From positions 411,395 through 475,394 of the forward strand of contig NZ_JASJEX010000003.1 of NCBI RefSeq assembly GCF_030067705.1: DNA of 64,000 bases, given 5' to 3'. The stretch comes from Kribbibacterium absianum (lineage in GTDB: Bacteria > Actinomycetota > Coriobacteriia > Coriobacteriales > Atopobiaceae). A model generated the notes under the pieces. It made no database searches. It was not told the DNA's origin and saw nothing but the letters and a program-made list of their open reading frames with translations. This document shows positions 53,061 to 62,097 of the stretch, piece by piece (position 1 is the first letter of the stretch; every line of letters starts with the position of its first letter). Position numbers and translations under genes: made by a program.

Positions 53061-54410
53061 GTGGGCCTTCGTTCAGCGGTCGCAACGGGCGTCGGGCGCG
53101 TCTCCGCCTGGGGCCTGCGCTCCGTGCTCCATCGTTCGGGCTCACAGCTGCCGGGTCGCATCGCGCTGACGCTCGACCCCGGGCTGCTCGGCGAGCTGGG
53201 CGCGCGCCTCAAGAAGGGTGCCATCGTCGTCTGCGGCACCAACGGCAAGACAACGACCACCAACGTGATGGCGGACGCCGTCGCGGCGAGCGGCCAGTCG
53301 GTCGTGTGCAACCGCGCGGGCGCCAACATGGCCGCTGGTGTGACGGGCGCCCTGCTCGGTGACCCGGACGCGGACTGGGGCGTCCTCGAGTGCGACGAAC
53401 TGTCCACCATCAACGTGCTGCCCGCGCTCAAGCCCCGCTACCTCGTGCTGCTCAACCTCTTCCGCGACCAGCTGGACCGTGCCGGCGAGATCGACCGCGT
53501 GCAGGACGTGATCGCCGAGGCCCTCAGGAGGTCCCCCGACACCACGCTCGTGACCTGTGGCGACGACCCCCTCTGCATGGGCGTCGCACACCGCGTGGCC
53601 GGCTCGAACCCGGTGCTCACGTTCGGTATCGACGAGGCCCTCTCGCTGCCCCCGGACCGCGTGCCCGAGGCGCGCTTTTGCCAGGTGTGCGGCGCCGAGC
53701 TGGTCTACGTGTACCGGCACTACGCGCAGCTCGGCAACTTCGCGTGCCCCAACGGCGACTTCGCGCGGCCGGAGCTGGACTGGACGGCCACGCAGGTGGA
53801 CGTGGGCCGCCAGGGCGTGGGCTTCACGGCGAGCGGCCGCGGCCTGGCCGCGCCTGTGCGCGTCGCTGCTGGTTTTGGCGGGGTCTACATGGTGTACAAC
53901 TTGCTCGCCGCGTTCGTCGGCGCGACCCTTGCCGGCACCTCTCCCGAGCAGTTCCAGGCGGCCCTTGCGGACTTCCATCCCGAGAACGGCCGGCTGCAGC
54001 ACTTCGTGGTGGACGGGCGCGAGGTGGTGCTCAACCTGGCCAAGAACCCCACCGGCTTCAACCAGAACATCTCCCTGATGCTGGCGGACGAGCGCCCCAA
54101 GGCCGCGTTCTTCGTGGTGAACGACGACTACAACGACGGCAAGGACATCTCCTGGATCTGGGACGTGGACTTCGAGCGCCTCGGCGCCGAGGAGGGTCTC
54201 GACCTACAGGTGGGCGGTCATCGCGCGAACGACCTCCAGGTGCGCATGAAATATGCCGGCCTTGCCGCGCCGATCGCCGCCACGGTGCAGGAGGCGCTCG
54301 GCCGCTGCGGGAGGCTGCCGCTCGACCGTCCCCTGTACGTGCTGACCAACTATTCCGCCCTCTGGCCCGCGAAGGCCGAGCTCGAGAAGATGGGGGAGCG
54401 CCGTGGCTGA
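53061..54410 (+). CDS. murT: Lipid II isoglutaminyl synthase, Mur-ligase subunit MurT
   Basis: A 449-residue Mur-ligase-like enzyme that with GatD amidates D-glutamate in lipid II. The ATP loop VCGTNGKTTTTN is near residue 56; VLECDELSTINVLPALKP near 113 and NPTGFNQNISLM near 330 follow. A four-cysteine zinc ribbon is visible in CQVCGAELVY and NFACPNGD, a MurT hallmark. It starts at GTG; the upstream GGCGAGGAG lies in the asp23 end. Its stop overlaps the gatD start by eight bases. The pair shows that this organism has amidated stem peptides. Confidence 0.95.
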   Translation: MGLRSAVATGVGRVSAWGLRSVLHRSGSQLPGRIALTLDPGLLGELGARLKKGAIVVCGTNGKTTTTNVMADAVAASGQSVVCNRAGANMAAGVTGALLGDPDADWGVLECDELSTINVLPALKPRYLVLLNLFRDQLDRAGEIDRVQDVIAEALRRSPDTTLVTCGDDPLCMGVAHRVAGSNPVLTFGIDEALSLPPDRVPEARFCQVCGAELVYVYRHYAQLGNFACPNGDFARPELDWTATQVDVGRQGVGFTASGRGLAAPVRVAAGFGGVYMVYNLLAAFVGATLAGTSPEQFQAALADFHPENGRLQHFVVDGREVVLNLAKNPTGFNQNISLMLADERPKAAFFVVNDDYNDGKDISWIWDVDFERLGAEEGLDLQVGGHRANDLQVRMKYAGLAAPIAATVQEALGRCGRLPLDRPLYVLTNYSALWPAKAELEKMGERRG

Positions 54411-55170
54411 GACCGTGACCTCGGGCGGCCGCGGCCGCTCGGTGCGCATCGCGCACCTCTACCCGGAGCTGCTGAACCTCTACGGCGACGGCGGCAACAT
54501 CATCACGCTCGCGAGGCGCCTCGAGTGGCGCGGCCTGCGCGCCGAGGTGGCCGAGGTGGCCATCGACGACCGCGCGTCCTTCTCGGACGTGGACCTCGTC
54601 TTCATCGGCGGGGGCTCGGACCGCGAGCAGCGCATCGTGTGCGAGCGGCTCCTGGAGCAAAAGGCCGAGCTCTCGGCCTTCGTGAGGGACGGCGGCGTGC
54701 TGCTCGCCGTGTGCGGCGGCTACCAGCTGCTCGGCCACTCCTACCTGATGGGCGACGAGAAGGTGGAGGGGCTCGGCCTCGTGGACCTCTACACCGACCG
54801 CGGGGCCCCGCGGCTCATCGGCAACATCGCCATCGAGAGCGCGGTCTCGCCCCAGCCCATCGTGGGCTACGAGAACCACGGGGGCCGCACGCACCTCGGT
54901 GCGGGCGTGCAACCCCTGGGCCGGGTCCTGTTCGGCCACGGCAACGATGGGAAGACCGGCGAGGAGGGCTGCCTCGCGGGCCACGTCGTCGGCACCTACA
55001 TCCACGGCCCCTTGCTGCCCAAGAACCCGGGCGTGGCGGACACGTTGCTGGGCTGGGCGCTCGAGCGCCGGTACGGGGACGGCACGCTCGAGCCGCTCGA
55101 CGACGCGGCGGAGCTGGCGGCCAACCAGGTGATGTTCGAGCGGCTCATGTCCGGGGAAGAGAAGGAGTGA
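54403..55170 (+). CDS. gatD: Lipid II isoglutaminyl synthase, glutaminase subunit GatD
   Basis: A 255-residue class I-like glutamine amidotransferase that supplies ammonia to MurT. The nucleophile Cys104 lies in LLAVCGGYQLLG and the catalytic His201 in GTYIHGPLLP; LYPELLNLYGDGGNI is the typical start. The GTG start is inside the end of murT (eight-base overlap), with GGGGGAG upstream, so the two subunits are made together. Its stop directly abuts the stop of the converging M20 gene. Confidence 0.95.
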   Translation: MAETVTSGGRGRSVRIAHLYPELLNLYGDGGNIITLARRLEWRGLRAEVAEVAIDDRASFSDVDLVFIGGGSDREQRIVCERLLEQKAELSAFVRDGGVLLAVCGGYQLLGHSYLMGDEKVEGLGLVDLYTDRGAPRLIGNIAIESAVSPQPIVGYENHGGRTHLGAGVQPLGRVLFGHGNDGKTGEEGCLAGHVVGTYIHGPLLPKNPGVADTLLGWALERRYGDGTLEPLDDAAELAANQVMFERLMSGEEKE

Positions 55171-56427
55171 CTACTCCTCCAAAAAGTCCACCGCGTACTG
55201 CGCCCCGAGGAGCGTCCCGTTGACGAGCACCCCTTCGTCGGGGTTGTAGTGCGGCGAGTGCTGCGGCCACGTGCTGCCCGCCGCAGGGTCCGAGCAGCCG
55301 AGGAACACGAACACGCCGGGCGCCTTGAACAGGTACTCGCTGAAGTCCTCGCCCGGCATCGAGCCGCGGTAGCGCCCGATGGAGTCGGGGCCGAGGACCT
55401 TCCGTGCCGCGCGCCACGCGAGCTTGGAGGCGTGCGCGTCGTTCACGACCGCCCAGGACCCCAGGTCGTACTGGGTCACGTGGGCCTCGCAGCCGAGCGC
55501 CATCGCCGTTTCCTCGGCCACGCGCTGCATCAGCAGCGGGATCCGGGCGTGGGTCTCGTCGTCGAAGGTGCGCACGGTGCCCTCGAGCCAGGCGGTGCCG
55601 GCCACCACGTTGCGCGCCGATCCGCCGTGGAACTCGCCCACGGTGATGACGGCCGGCTCGAACGGCGAGACGCTCCGGCTCACGATGGTCTGGAGCTCCT
55701 CGACAATGGCCGCGCCGGCGACGATGGCGTCCGAGCCGCGATGGGGCAGCGCGCCGTGGCACGTCTTGCCGGTGACGTCGATGCGCCACCAGTCGGTGTT
55801 CGCCATGCGGGGGCCGGGCTCGCAAGAGACCTTGCCGCTCGGCACCTCGGACCAGATGTGGATGCCGAAGCACCCGTCCACCCCGTCCGTGACGCCGGCC
55901 TTGACCATCGCGCGGGCACCCTCCGAGACCTCCTCGGCCGGCTGGAACACCGCCCGGACCTCGCCGTGCAGCGCGTCGGTCATCGTCGAGAGTCCCTTGA
56001 GGGCGCCGAGCAGCATCGCCGCGTGGCAGTCATGGCCGCAGGCGTGGCTCACGCCGTCGTTGCAGGAGGCAAAGGGCAGCTCCGTGAGCTCTGTGACCGG
56101 GAGCGCGTCGATGTCCGCGCGCATGAGCAGCCGCCGCCGGGGCGAGCCGTCCTGATCGTACGCATCGGCGGCCGTGCCGCGCAGCGTCGCGACCACGCCC
56201 GTCTCGCACGGGCGCTCCCACGGGATGCCAAGCAGGTCGAGCTGCTCGCAGATGTGCTCGGTGGTGCCCGTCTCGTGAAGTGACACCTCCGGATGCCGGT
56301 GGAACCAGCGCCGCTGCTCGATGACGTAGGGCTCGAGCTCGTCGGCGAGGGCGAGGAGCCGGTGCGTGACCTCGGTGGGCGAGGAGTGCTCGTCGGATGG
56401 GAAGCGAGGGGGCAGCGGCGACGTCAT
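55171..56427 (-). CDS. M20 family amidohydrolase
   Basis: A 418-residue metal-dependent amidohydrolase of the M20D group (hippurate hydrolase/N-acyl-amino-acid hydrolase-like). RRWFHRHPEVSLHE near residue 40, LMRADIDALPV near 100, HACGHDCHAAML near 127 and FQPAEEVSEGA near 160 carry metal and catalytic residues; the dimerisation domain follows to about 310. Start ATG at 56427 has AAAGGGG upstream. The physiological substrate, an acylated amino acid or peptide, is unknown. Confidence 0.9.
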   Translation of the reverse strand: MTSPLPPRFPSDEHSSPTEVTHRLLALADELEPYVIEQRRWFHRHPEVSLHETGTTEHICEQLDLLGIPWERPCETGVVATLRGTAADAYDQDGSPRRRLLMRADIDALPVTELTELPFASCNDGVSHACGHDCHAAMLLGALKGLSTMTDALHGEVRAVFQPAEEVSEGARAMVKAGVTDGVDGCFGIHIWSEVPSGKVSCEPGPRMANTDWWRIDVTGKTCHGALPHRGSDAIVAGAAIVEELQTIVSRSVSPFEPAVITVGEFHGGSARNVVAGTAWLEGTVRTFDDETHARIPLLMQRVAEETAMALGCEAHVTQYDLGSWAVVNDAHASKLAWRAARKVLGPDSIGRYRGSMPGEDFSEYLFKAPGVFVFLGCSDPAAGSTWPQHSPHYNPDEGVLVNGTLLGAQYAVDFLEE

Positions 56428-56625
56428 GGGCACCCCTTTGGGCGTGGGCGACAGTTCTCCCGATTGTAGCCCCGGCCCGCCCCGGCCTCTGGCTGCGACC
56501 GTTCGCGCGGATCGTGTTCACTTTGATGCCCGTGGATATGCGGCTTGTGGATATGCTAAAGAAGAGGCATCCCGTGCCGGCCCAGTGTGCCCGGAGGGTG
56601 GCAGGTGACGACAGAGGGAGGCACC

Positions 56626-57713
56626 ATGACGAACGCGCGCACGGCCGCTCTCGTCAGCCGCCGCGGGCTCCTTGCCCTCGGCGCCGGTCTGGCACTGCCG
56701 CTGCTGGCTGGCTGCAGTACTGCCGCTGCGGGTACGGACCCTTATCGTGCGACGCTCTCCGCCGACGACGACCTCTGGGTCGAGACGATCATCGACATGA
56801 TGCGGCTCGACGACAAGTGCGCCCAGCTGTGCTTCGGGCCCGTGTGCACCGTCGCCGGCGAGATAGCGGTCAAGATGGCGGCGAGGGCTTGGAGAAGGGG
56901 CTCGCCCAGACGCCCCTCGGCGGGGTGGTCATCGACACGGGCAACATCGCCTCCCTGGGCCAGACCACGGTCCCGTGCGACAACGTGCGCTTGCTCTCCA
57001 CCACGTCCGGTGCCCTTGCGACGGCGTTCGTGGCCATGGGGGTCGGGGGCGCCTCCCTGCTCGCGCGGGTCGCTTCGTCCGGTGGTGCACACGCGCTCTC
57101 GGCGAGCGAGCTCGTGGAACTGCTCGACGAGGTGGGCGTCAACCTCTACCTGGGGCCCGACCTCGACCCGTCTGCCCCGGACAACGAGGGCGCCACGCTC
57201 GAGGGCCTGGCCCAGAAGGGCTCGACCTACGCCGTACAGTGTGGGAGCTCCCTTATCGTGGATTGCCCCCTTGGGTTCCCAGGGGCCGAGGCCGCGAGGC
57301 TCGGCCCTACAGACGAGGCGGTGCGCTCGCTCGTCGCACCATTCGAGCGCGCCGTGGCGAGCGGCGCGGCCATGGTGGGCTTCGGCGACTTCGAGGTGCC
57401 CGATGAGGGCGTTCCGGCGACCATCGATCCGGCCTGGGTCGCGTACCTGCGGGAGGGTCTGGGCTTCGAGGGCGTGGTCCTCTCGGGCGTGCTCGACTAC
57501 GCGGCGGACCGGCAGGGGGTCTCGCTCGTCGACGCGGCGCTCGCGTTCATCGAGGCCGGCGGCGACCTGCTCTACGTGGACGACAGCCCGGTGACGGTCG
57601 CGGCGGCGCTCGCGGAGGCGGTGTGCGACGGGCGCCTGAGCGAGGAGCGGGTGGACGAGTCGGTGCGGCGCATCCTTGAGGTGAAGGTGTCCCGCGGTAT
57701 CCAGCAGTTTTAA
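56626..57713 (+). pseudogene. Decayed GH3-like lipoprotein gene (frameshifted, catalytic motifs lost)
   Basis: AGGGAGG before the ATG and a lipoprotein signal, RRGLLALGAGLALPLLAGC, start a frame that keeps GH3 likeness (IIDMMRLDDKCAQLCFGP) to about 56865. Likeness resumes in another frame with GLAQTPLGGVVIDTGNIASL and runs to the stop at 57713, so one indel lies near 56865-56880. The rest follows the NagZ-like glycosidase plan (VGVNLYLGPDLDP, LREGLGFEGVVLSG, DESVRRILEVK), but the KHFPGHG block is gone and the nucleophile Asp position reads Gly (VVLSG). Even without the frameshift it would be an inactive glycosidase homologue. Confidence 0.65.
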
Positions 57714-57819
57714 CGCGGGGCGCGCGGCGCGCCGGCCCTGAGGTGGCTCAGCTGCTTGCCGCGTCTCTGTGAAAACACCCTTAACAGACGCGCGCCTGTG
57801 GTACCCTGTGCGTCGCGCC

Positions 57820-57905
57820 ACAAGGGGAGCTGGGGACACCCGGCTGAGAGGCGGTTCGTCCGCGACCCGAGAAACCTGATCTGGGTAATGCCAGCGGAGG
57901 GACGG
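57820..57905 (+). ncRNA. TPP riboswitch aptamer
   Basis: GGGGAGC, GGCTGAGAG and the run AACCTGATCTGGGTAATG with CCAGCGGAGGGA match the THI-box. It senses thiamine pyrophosphate. Downstream, CCCTC at about 57937 can pair with GAGGG of the ribosome-binding site at 57948-57954, so control is probably on translation. A likely promoter is TTAACA (57781) with TACCCT (57802). Confidence 0.93.
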
Positions 57906-57962
57906 CACCGGCGCCCTGCGTGAGAACGCAGGCAGTCCCTCCTGCGAGAGAGGGGCTGTTTG

Positions 57963-58292
57963 ATGAACTGTGCCATGGCCATCCAGGTGCTCCCGATGGA
58001 CGCTGCGGACGACGACGAGGTCTGCCGCGTGGTGGACGCCGTGATCGACTACATCCGCACCCAGCCGGTAAGCCTCTTCGTGGGGCCGTTCGAGTCCACC
58101 ATCGAGGGGGACTACGACGCCTGTATGGCGGTGCTCAAGCGTTGCCAGGAGGTGGCGTTCGAGAACGGCTGCGCCAAGGTGCTGACCTACGCAAAGATCG
58201 AGTGCCGCCCCGCGCACGCCGAGATGCTCACCACTGAGCGCAAGGTGGGCAAGTACGCCGAGGTCAACCAGGCCTTTGAGGGCACCGAGTGA
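57963..58292 (+). CDS. Thiamine-binding protein (DUF77/MTH1187 family)
   Basis: A 109-residue protein of the MTH1187/YkoF-like thiamine-binding family: AIQVLPMD at the start, VDAVIDYIRTQPVSLFVGPFESTIEGDYD in the middle and KIECRPAHAEMLT near the end. These small cytoplasmic proteins bind thiamine or its HMP part. GAGAGGGG stands eight bases before the ATG and can be masked by the riboswitch. The stop overlaps the permease start by four bases. It heads a four-gene thiamine-type transport operon. Confidence 0.85.
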   Translation: MNCAMAIQVLPMDAADDDEVCRVVDAVIDYIRTQPVSLFVGPFESTIEGDYDACMAVLKRCQEVAFENGCAKVLTYAKIECRPAHAEMLTTERKVGKYAEVNQAFEGTE

Positions 58293-59083
58293 GCAACGTC
58301 GAGCAGCGCGCCGGGCAGCGGGCGCCCAGAACATGGGTCGCGCCGACCGTGACGGTGGTCGCGGTCCTGCTCCTGTGGCAGGCCGTCGTGTCCTTCGGCC
58401 TCGTGCCGAGCTTCCTGCTGCCGAGCCCAACGGACGTCGCGCTGGCGCTCGTGACGGACGCCCCTGTGCTCTCCCAGCACGCGCTCGTGACGGTGGGGGA
58501 GGCCCTGATCGGCCTCGCGTGCGGCGTTGCGGCGGGCTTTCTCATCGCGTGCCTCATGGAGCGCTTCGCCGTGGTGAGGCGCGCGCTGGCGCCCATCGTG
58601 ACCGTGAGCCAGACCATCCCCACCGTTGCGATCGCGCCGTTGCTCGTGCTGTGGCTCGGGTACGGGATGCTGCCGAAGGTGCTGCTCGTGGCCCTCACCA
58701 CGTTCTTCCCGATCACCGTCGCGCTCGCGGAGGGTTTCGCCTCGGTGGATCCGGACACCGTCGACCTCATGCGCACGATGGGCGCGAGCCGCATGCAGGT
58801 GTTTCGCTACGCCAAGCTGCCGGCCGCCGCAGGGTCGTTCTTCTCGGGCCTGCGCATCAGCGCGACGTACGCCGTGGTGGGCGCCGTCGTGGCGGAGTGG
58901 CTCGGCGGGTTCGAGGGTCTCGGCGTCTACATGACGCGCGTGCGCAAGTCCTACTCCTATGACCAGATGTTCGCGGTGATCGTCATCATCTCCGTGCTCT
59001 CGCTCGCGTTGATGGGCCTTGTCGACGCGCTGGAGCGCTGGTGCATGCCGTGGCGCCGCGCCGAGAGAAAGGCAACGTCATGA
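58289..59083 (+). CDS. ABC transporter permease, thiamine-precursor type (ThiX-like)
   Basis: A 264-residue membrane protein of the BPD_transp_1 (SsuC/ThiX) family with about six hydrophobic segments: VAPTVTVVAVLLLWQAVVSF first, and the cytoplasmic coupling loop EGFASVDPDTVDLMRTMGAS near residue 150. It starts with GTG within GTGA shared with the upstream gene and ends inside ATGA shared with the next. With the riboswitch, the likely cargo is the thiamine precursor HMP or formyl-HMP. Confidence 0.85.
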   Translation: MSNVEQRAGQRAPRTWVAPTVTVVAVLLLWQAVVSFGLVPSFLLPSPTDVALALVTDAPVLSQHALVTVGEALIGLACGVAAGFLIACLMERFAVVRRALAPIVTVSQTIPTVAIAPLLVLWLGYGMLPKVLLVALTTFFPITVALAEGFASVDPDTVDLMRTMGASRMQVFRYAKLPAAAGSFFSGLRISATYAVVGAVVAEWLGGFEGLGVYMTRVRKSYSYDQMFAVIVIISVLSLALMGLVDALERWCMPWRRAERKATS

Positions 59084-60156
59084 ACCGATCCAGAATGGGA
59101 GCAGGCATTGGCCGCCGCTCCGTGCCCGTCAGCCGCCGCGCGTTCTTTGGCGCGTCACTCGGCGCGTCACTCGGCGCGTCCGGTGCCGCGCTCGTGCTGA
59201 CCGGCTGCTCGGGCAACGCAACGGCGACGCAGGGCTCGGAGGGGCTCACGCCGATCACGTTCGTGCTCGACTACACCCCCAACACCAACCACACCGGCAT
59301 CTACGTGGCCATCGACAAGGGCTACTACGCCGACGAGGGGCTCGACGTCACGGTGGTCCAGCCGCCCGAGGACGGCGCCGACGCGATGGTGGGCACCGGC
59401 CAGGCGCAGCTCGGCATGAGCTACCAGGACACGATGGCCAACTACCTCGGCTCCTCGGAGCCGCTGCCGGTGACGGCCGTCGCCGCGGTGGTGCAGCACA
59501 ACACGAGCGGCATCATCTCCCGCCAGGGCGACGGCATCACGAGCCCCAAGGGCATGACCGGCAAGCGCTACGGCACGTGGGACCAGGACGTCGAGAAGGC
59601 CATCGTCCGCACGGTGGTGGAGCAGGACGGCGGCGACTGGGACGAGGTCGTCCTCGTGCCGGCCAACTCGACCGACGAGGTGAGCGGGCTCCGCGCGGAC
59701 CAGTTCGACGCGATCTGGTGCTACGAGGCGTGGGCCGGCCAGAACGCGAAGGTCCAGGACTACCCGGTGGACTACTTCGCGTTCCGCGACATCGACGAGA
59801 CCTTCGACTACTACACCCCGGTGATCGTGGCCAACGACACCTACCTGGCCGAGAACCCCGAGACGGTCCAGGCGTTCCTCCGCGCGACGGCCAAGGGCTA
59901 CGAGGACGCCGTGAAGGACCCGGACGGCGCGGCGGAGACCCTCGTGGAGATGAACCCGGAGATCGACGCGGAGCTGGCCAAGGCCTCGCAGGAGTACCTG
60001 GCCGACCAGTACATCGCCGACGCGCCGCGCTGGGGCTACATCGATCCGGAGCGCTGGGCGCGCTTCTACTCCTGGATGAACGAGGAGGGCCTGACGCCGG
60101 TCGAGCTGGACGAGCAGGGCGGCTTCACGAACGACTACCTGCCGAGCGGGTCCTGA
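59080..60156 (+). CDS. ABC transporter substrate-binding lipoprotein (ThiY/NMT1-like)
   Basis: A 358-residue binding protein. The ATG at 59080 overlaps the permease stop and has GAGAAAGG upstream. A Tat-like SRRAFFG followed by a lipobox LTGCSG puts the mature Cys near residue 45. FVLDYTPNTNHTGIYVAIDKGYYADEGLDV is the NMT1/THI5 signature that recognises pyrimidine precursors of thiamine. The repeat GASLGASLGAS in the signal region is a short codon-level duplication. It would bind HMP-type pyrimidines outside the membrane. Confidence 0.88.
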   Translation: MNRSRMGAGIGRRSVPVSRRAFFGASLGASLGASGAALVLTGCSGNATATQGSEGLTPITFVLDYTPNTNHTGIYVAIDKGYYADEGLDVTVVQPPEDGADAMVGTGQAQLGMSYQDTMANYLGSSEPLPVTAVAAVVQHNTSGIISRQGDGITSPKGMTGKRYGTWDQDVEKAIVRTVVEQDGGDWDEVVLVPANSTDEVSGLRADQFDAIWCYEAWAGQNAKVQDYPVDYFAFRDIDETFDYYTPVIVANDTYLAENPETVQAFLRATAKGYEDAVKDPDGAAETLVEMNPEIDAELAKASQEYLADQYIADAPRWGYIDPERWARFYSWMNEEGLTPVELDEQGGFTNDYLPSGS

Positions 60157-60157
60157 C

Positions 60158-60913
60158 ATGGGCGAGGCGCTCGAGGCCCGTGGGCTGACGCTCTCGTGGG
60201 AGGATCAGGTCGTGGTCGAGGGGCTGTCGCTGACGGTCCCCGCCGGCGGTCTGGCCTGCCTGGTGGGGCGCTCCGGCTGCGGCAAGACCACCGTGTTCCA
60301 CGCTCTCGCCGGCCTCACCGAGCCGGACGCGGGGCAGGTGCTGCTCGGCGGCCGCGACGTGACCGGCCGGCCGGGCCAGGTGGCGTACATGCTGCAGAAG
60401 GACCTCCTGCTGGACCAGCGGACCATCGTGGACAACGTGGCGCTGCCGTTGCTCGTGCGCGGCATGAAGAAGGCCGAGGCCCGCGAGAAGGCCGCCGCAG
60501 AGTTCGCGCGCTTCGGATTGGCCGGGTGCGAGGGTCTCTACCCGTGCCAGCTCTCGGGCGGCATGCGCCAGCGAGCCGCGCTTTTGCGCACGCACCTGAT
60601 GGACTGTCAGGCGGTGCTGATGGACGAGCCCTTCTCGGCGCTCGACGCCCTCACACGGAACGACCTGCGCGACTGGCTGCGGGGCATGATCGACGAGCTC
60701 GGGCTCACCTGCATGGTGGTGACCCACGACGTGGACGAGGCGGTCGCGCTCGCGGACGACATCTACGTGCTGGCCGGCGACCCTGCGGCCGGCCGGCCGT
60801 CGCGGCTGGTGGGGGAGGTGCCCGTGCCGGCGCCGCGAGCGGACCGCGCGGAGTTCGCACTGTCCGACGAGGCCCTGGCGATCAAGCGCCGCGTGTTGAA
60901 ATCCCTGGCCTGA
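60158..60913 (+). CDS. ABC transporter ATP-binding protein (ThiZ-like)
   Basis: A 251-residue ATPase. Walker A GRSGCGKTT near residue 38, signature LSGGMRQRAAL near 132, Walker B AVLMDEPFSALDA near 155 and the H-loop VTHDVDEAVALAD near 187 are complete. It starts one base after the binding-protein stop and completes the riboswitch-controlled operon. Length is normal for the nitrate/sulphonate/taurine-type ATPases to which ThiZ belongs. An inverted repeat follows. Confidence 0.92.
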   Translation: MGEALEARGLTLSWEDQVVVEGLSLTVPAGGLACLVGRSGCGKTTVFHALAGLTEPDAGQVLLGGRDVTGRPGQVAYMLQKDLLLDQRTIVDNVALPLLVRGMKKAEAREKAAAEFARFGLAGCEGLYPCQLSGGMRQRAALLRTHLMDCQAVLMDEPFSALDALTRNDLRDWLRGMIDELGLTCMVVTHDVDEAVALADDIYVLAGDPAAGRPSRLVGEVPVPAPRADRAEFALSDEALAIKRRVLKSLA

Positions 60914-60919
60914 TGCGGG

Positions 60920-60952
60920 ACCTGCAAAAGGGATCAGACCCCTTTTGCAGGT
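60920..60952. repeat. Inverted repeat, 13-bp arms
   Basis: ACCTGCAAAAGGG and CCCTTTTGCAGGT are exact complements with a seven-base centre. It lies between converging thiZ-like and ansA genes and overlaps the ansA stop by one base. The ACCTGCAAAA arm matches the palindrome at 13713. Confidence 0.85.
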
Positions 60953-61995
60953 TAGGCCGTCAGCTCGCCGCGCATGGACACCTGCAGGTACTCCCGCACG
61001 TCCTCGGCGGAGAGGCCGCGCCCGAACAGGTGCATCATCTTCGTCAGCGCCGCCTCGCAGGTCATGTCGAGCCCGGAGGTCACCCCCGCCTCGGCCAGCG
61101 CGTCGCCGGTCGCGTAGCGCTTCTCCTCGACGCCGCCGGCCGGGCACTGCGTCACGTTGCACACCACGAGCCCTGCCTCGACGGCCTCCTTGAGCGCATG
61201 GTCGAACCACGGCTCGGTCGGTGCGTTGCCCGCGCCAAAGGTGCGCAGCACCACGCCTTTGAGGCCCGGCGTCGCCAGCTGCGCCCGCAGCACCGCCTCG
61301 GACATGCCGGGGTACACGAAGACCACCGAGACCGCGTCGTCCATGTCGTAGAAGGGCTCGAGCGGCTGGTCGCCGGCCGGTCGCCACAGGCGCTTCCGGT
61401 CGAAGTCGATGTGCAGGTCCATGGCCGCCAATGCCGGATAGTTGAAGGACTTGAACGCACCGAAGTCCGTGGAGCTCACCTTGGTGGCGCGGTTGCCGCG
61501 CCACAGGAAGCGCCCGAAGGAGATGGCCACCTCCTGCACCATCGGCCGCGCGGTGTCCTCGTCGCGCGCGGCGGCGATCTGCAGCGCCGTGATGAGGTTC
61601 TCGGTGCCGTCCTCGCGGATCTCGCCGATGGGCAGCTGCGACCCCGTGAGGATCACGGGCTTGGCCAGCTGGCCGAGCATGAAGGAGAGCGCGCTCGCCG
61701 TGTAGGCCATCGTGTCCGTGCCGTGCAGCACGACGAAGCCGTCGTAGCCCTCGTACGCGTCGGCGATCATCCGGGCCACCTGCGCCCACACGCCCGGGTT
61801 CATGTTGGAGGAGTCGATGGGCGGGTCCAGCTCCACATGGTCGAGCGAGTAGCCCAGCCGGCCGATCTTCGGCACGTTCTCCATCAGGTGCGAGAGGTCG
61901 AAGGGCGCGAGCGCCCCGGTGGCCGGGTCCTCCGTCATACCGATGGTGCCGCCGGTGTACACGATCAAGATCCGCGGGGCCGCGCTCTCTGCCAT
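60952..61995 (-). CDS. ansA: Type I L-asparaginase
   Basis: A 347-residue cytoplasmic asparaginase. VYTGGTIGMTEDPATGALAP carries the catalytic Thr near residue 15; VVLHGTDTMAYTASALSFML near 88 holds the Thr-Asp pair; LTGSQLPIGEIREDG near 115 follows the type I pattern. No signal peptide. GGAGGA precedes the ATG. It turns asparagine into aspartate and ammonia; aspartate is the ArgG co-substrate encoded elsewhere in the window. Confidence 0.94.
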   Translation of the reverse strand: MAESAAPRILIVYTGGTIGMTEDPATGALAPFDLSHLMENVPKIGRLGYSLDHVELDPPIDSSNMNPGVWAQVARMIADAYEGYDGFVVLHGTDTMAYTASALSFMLGQLAKPVILTGSQLPIGEIREDGTENLITALQIAAARDEDTARPMVQEVAISFGRFLWRGNRATKVSSTDFGAFKSFNYPALAAMDLHIDFDRKRLWRPAGDQPLEPFYDMDDAVSVVFVYPGMSEAVLRAQLATPGLKGVVLRTFGAGNAPTEPWFDHALKEAVEAGLVVCNVTQCPAGGVEEKRYATGDALAEAGVTSGLDMTCEAALTKMMHLFGRGLSAEDVREYLQVSMRGELTA

Positions 61996-62097
61996 GGTTC
62001 CTCCTTGGGTTTGCTGGCAGGAAGGTACCCAACCCGTGGAGCGCGCCGAGCCGGGCTACCATGTCCCCCCGAGGAATGCGAAGAAAGGGGACAGCTG

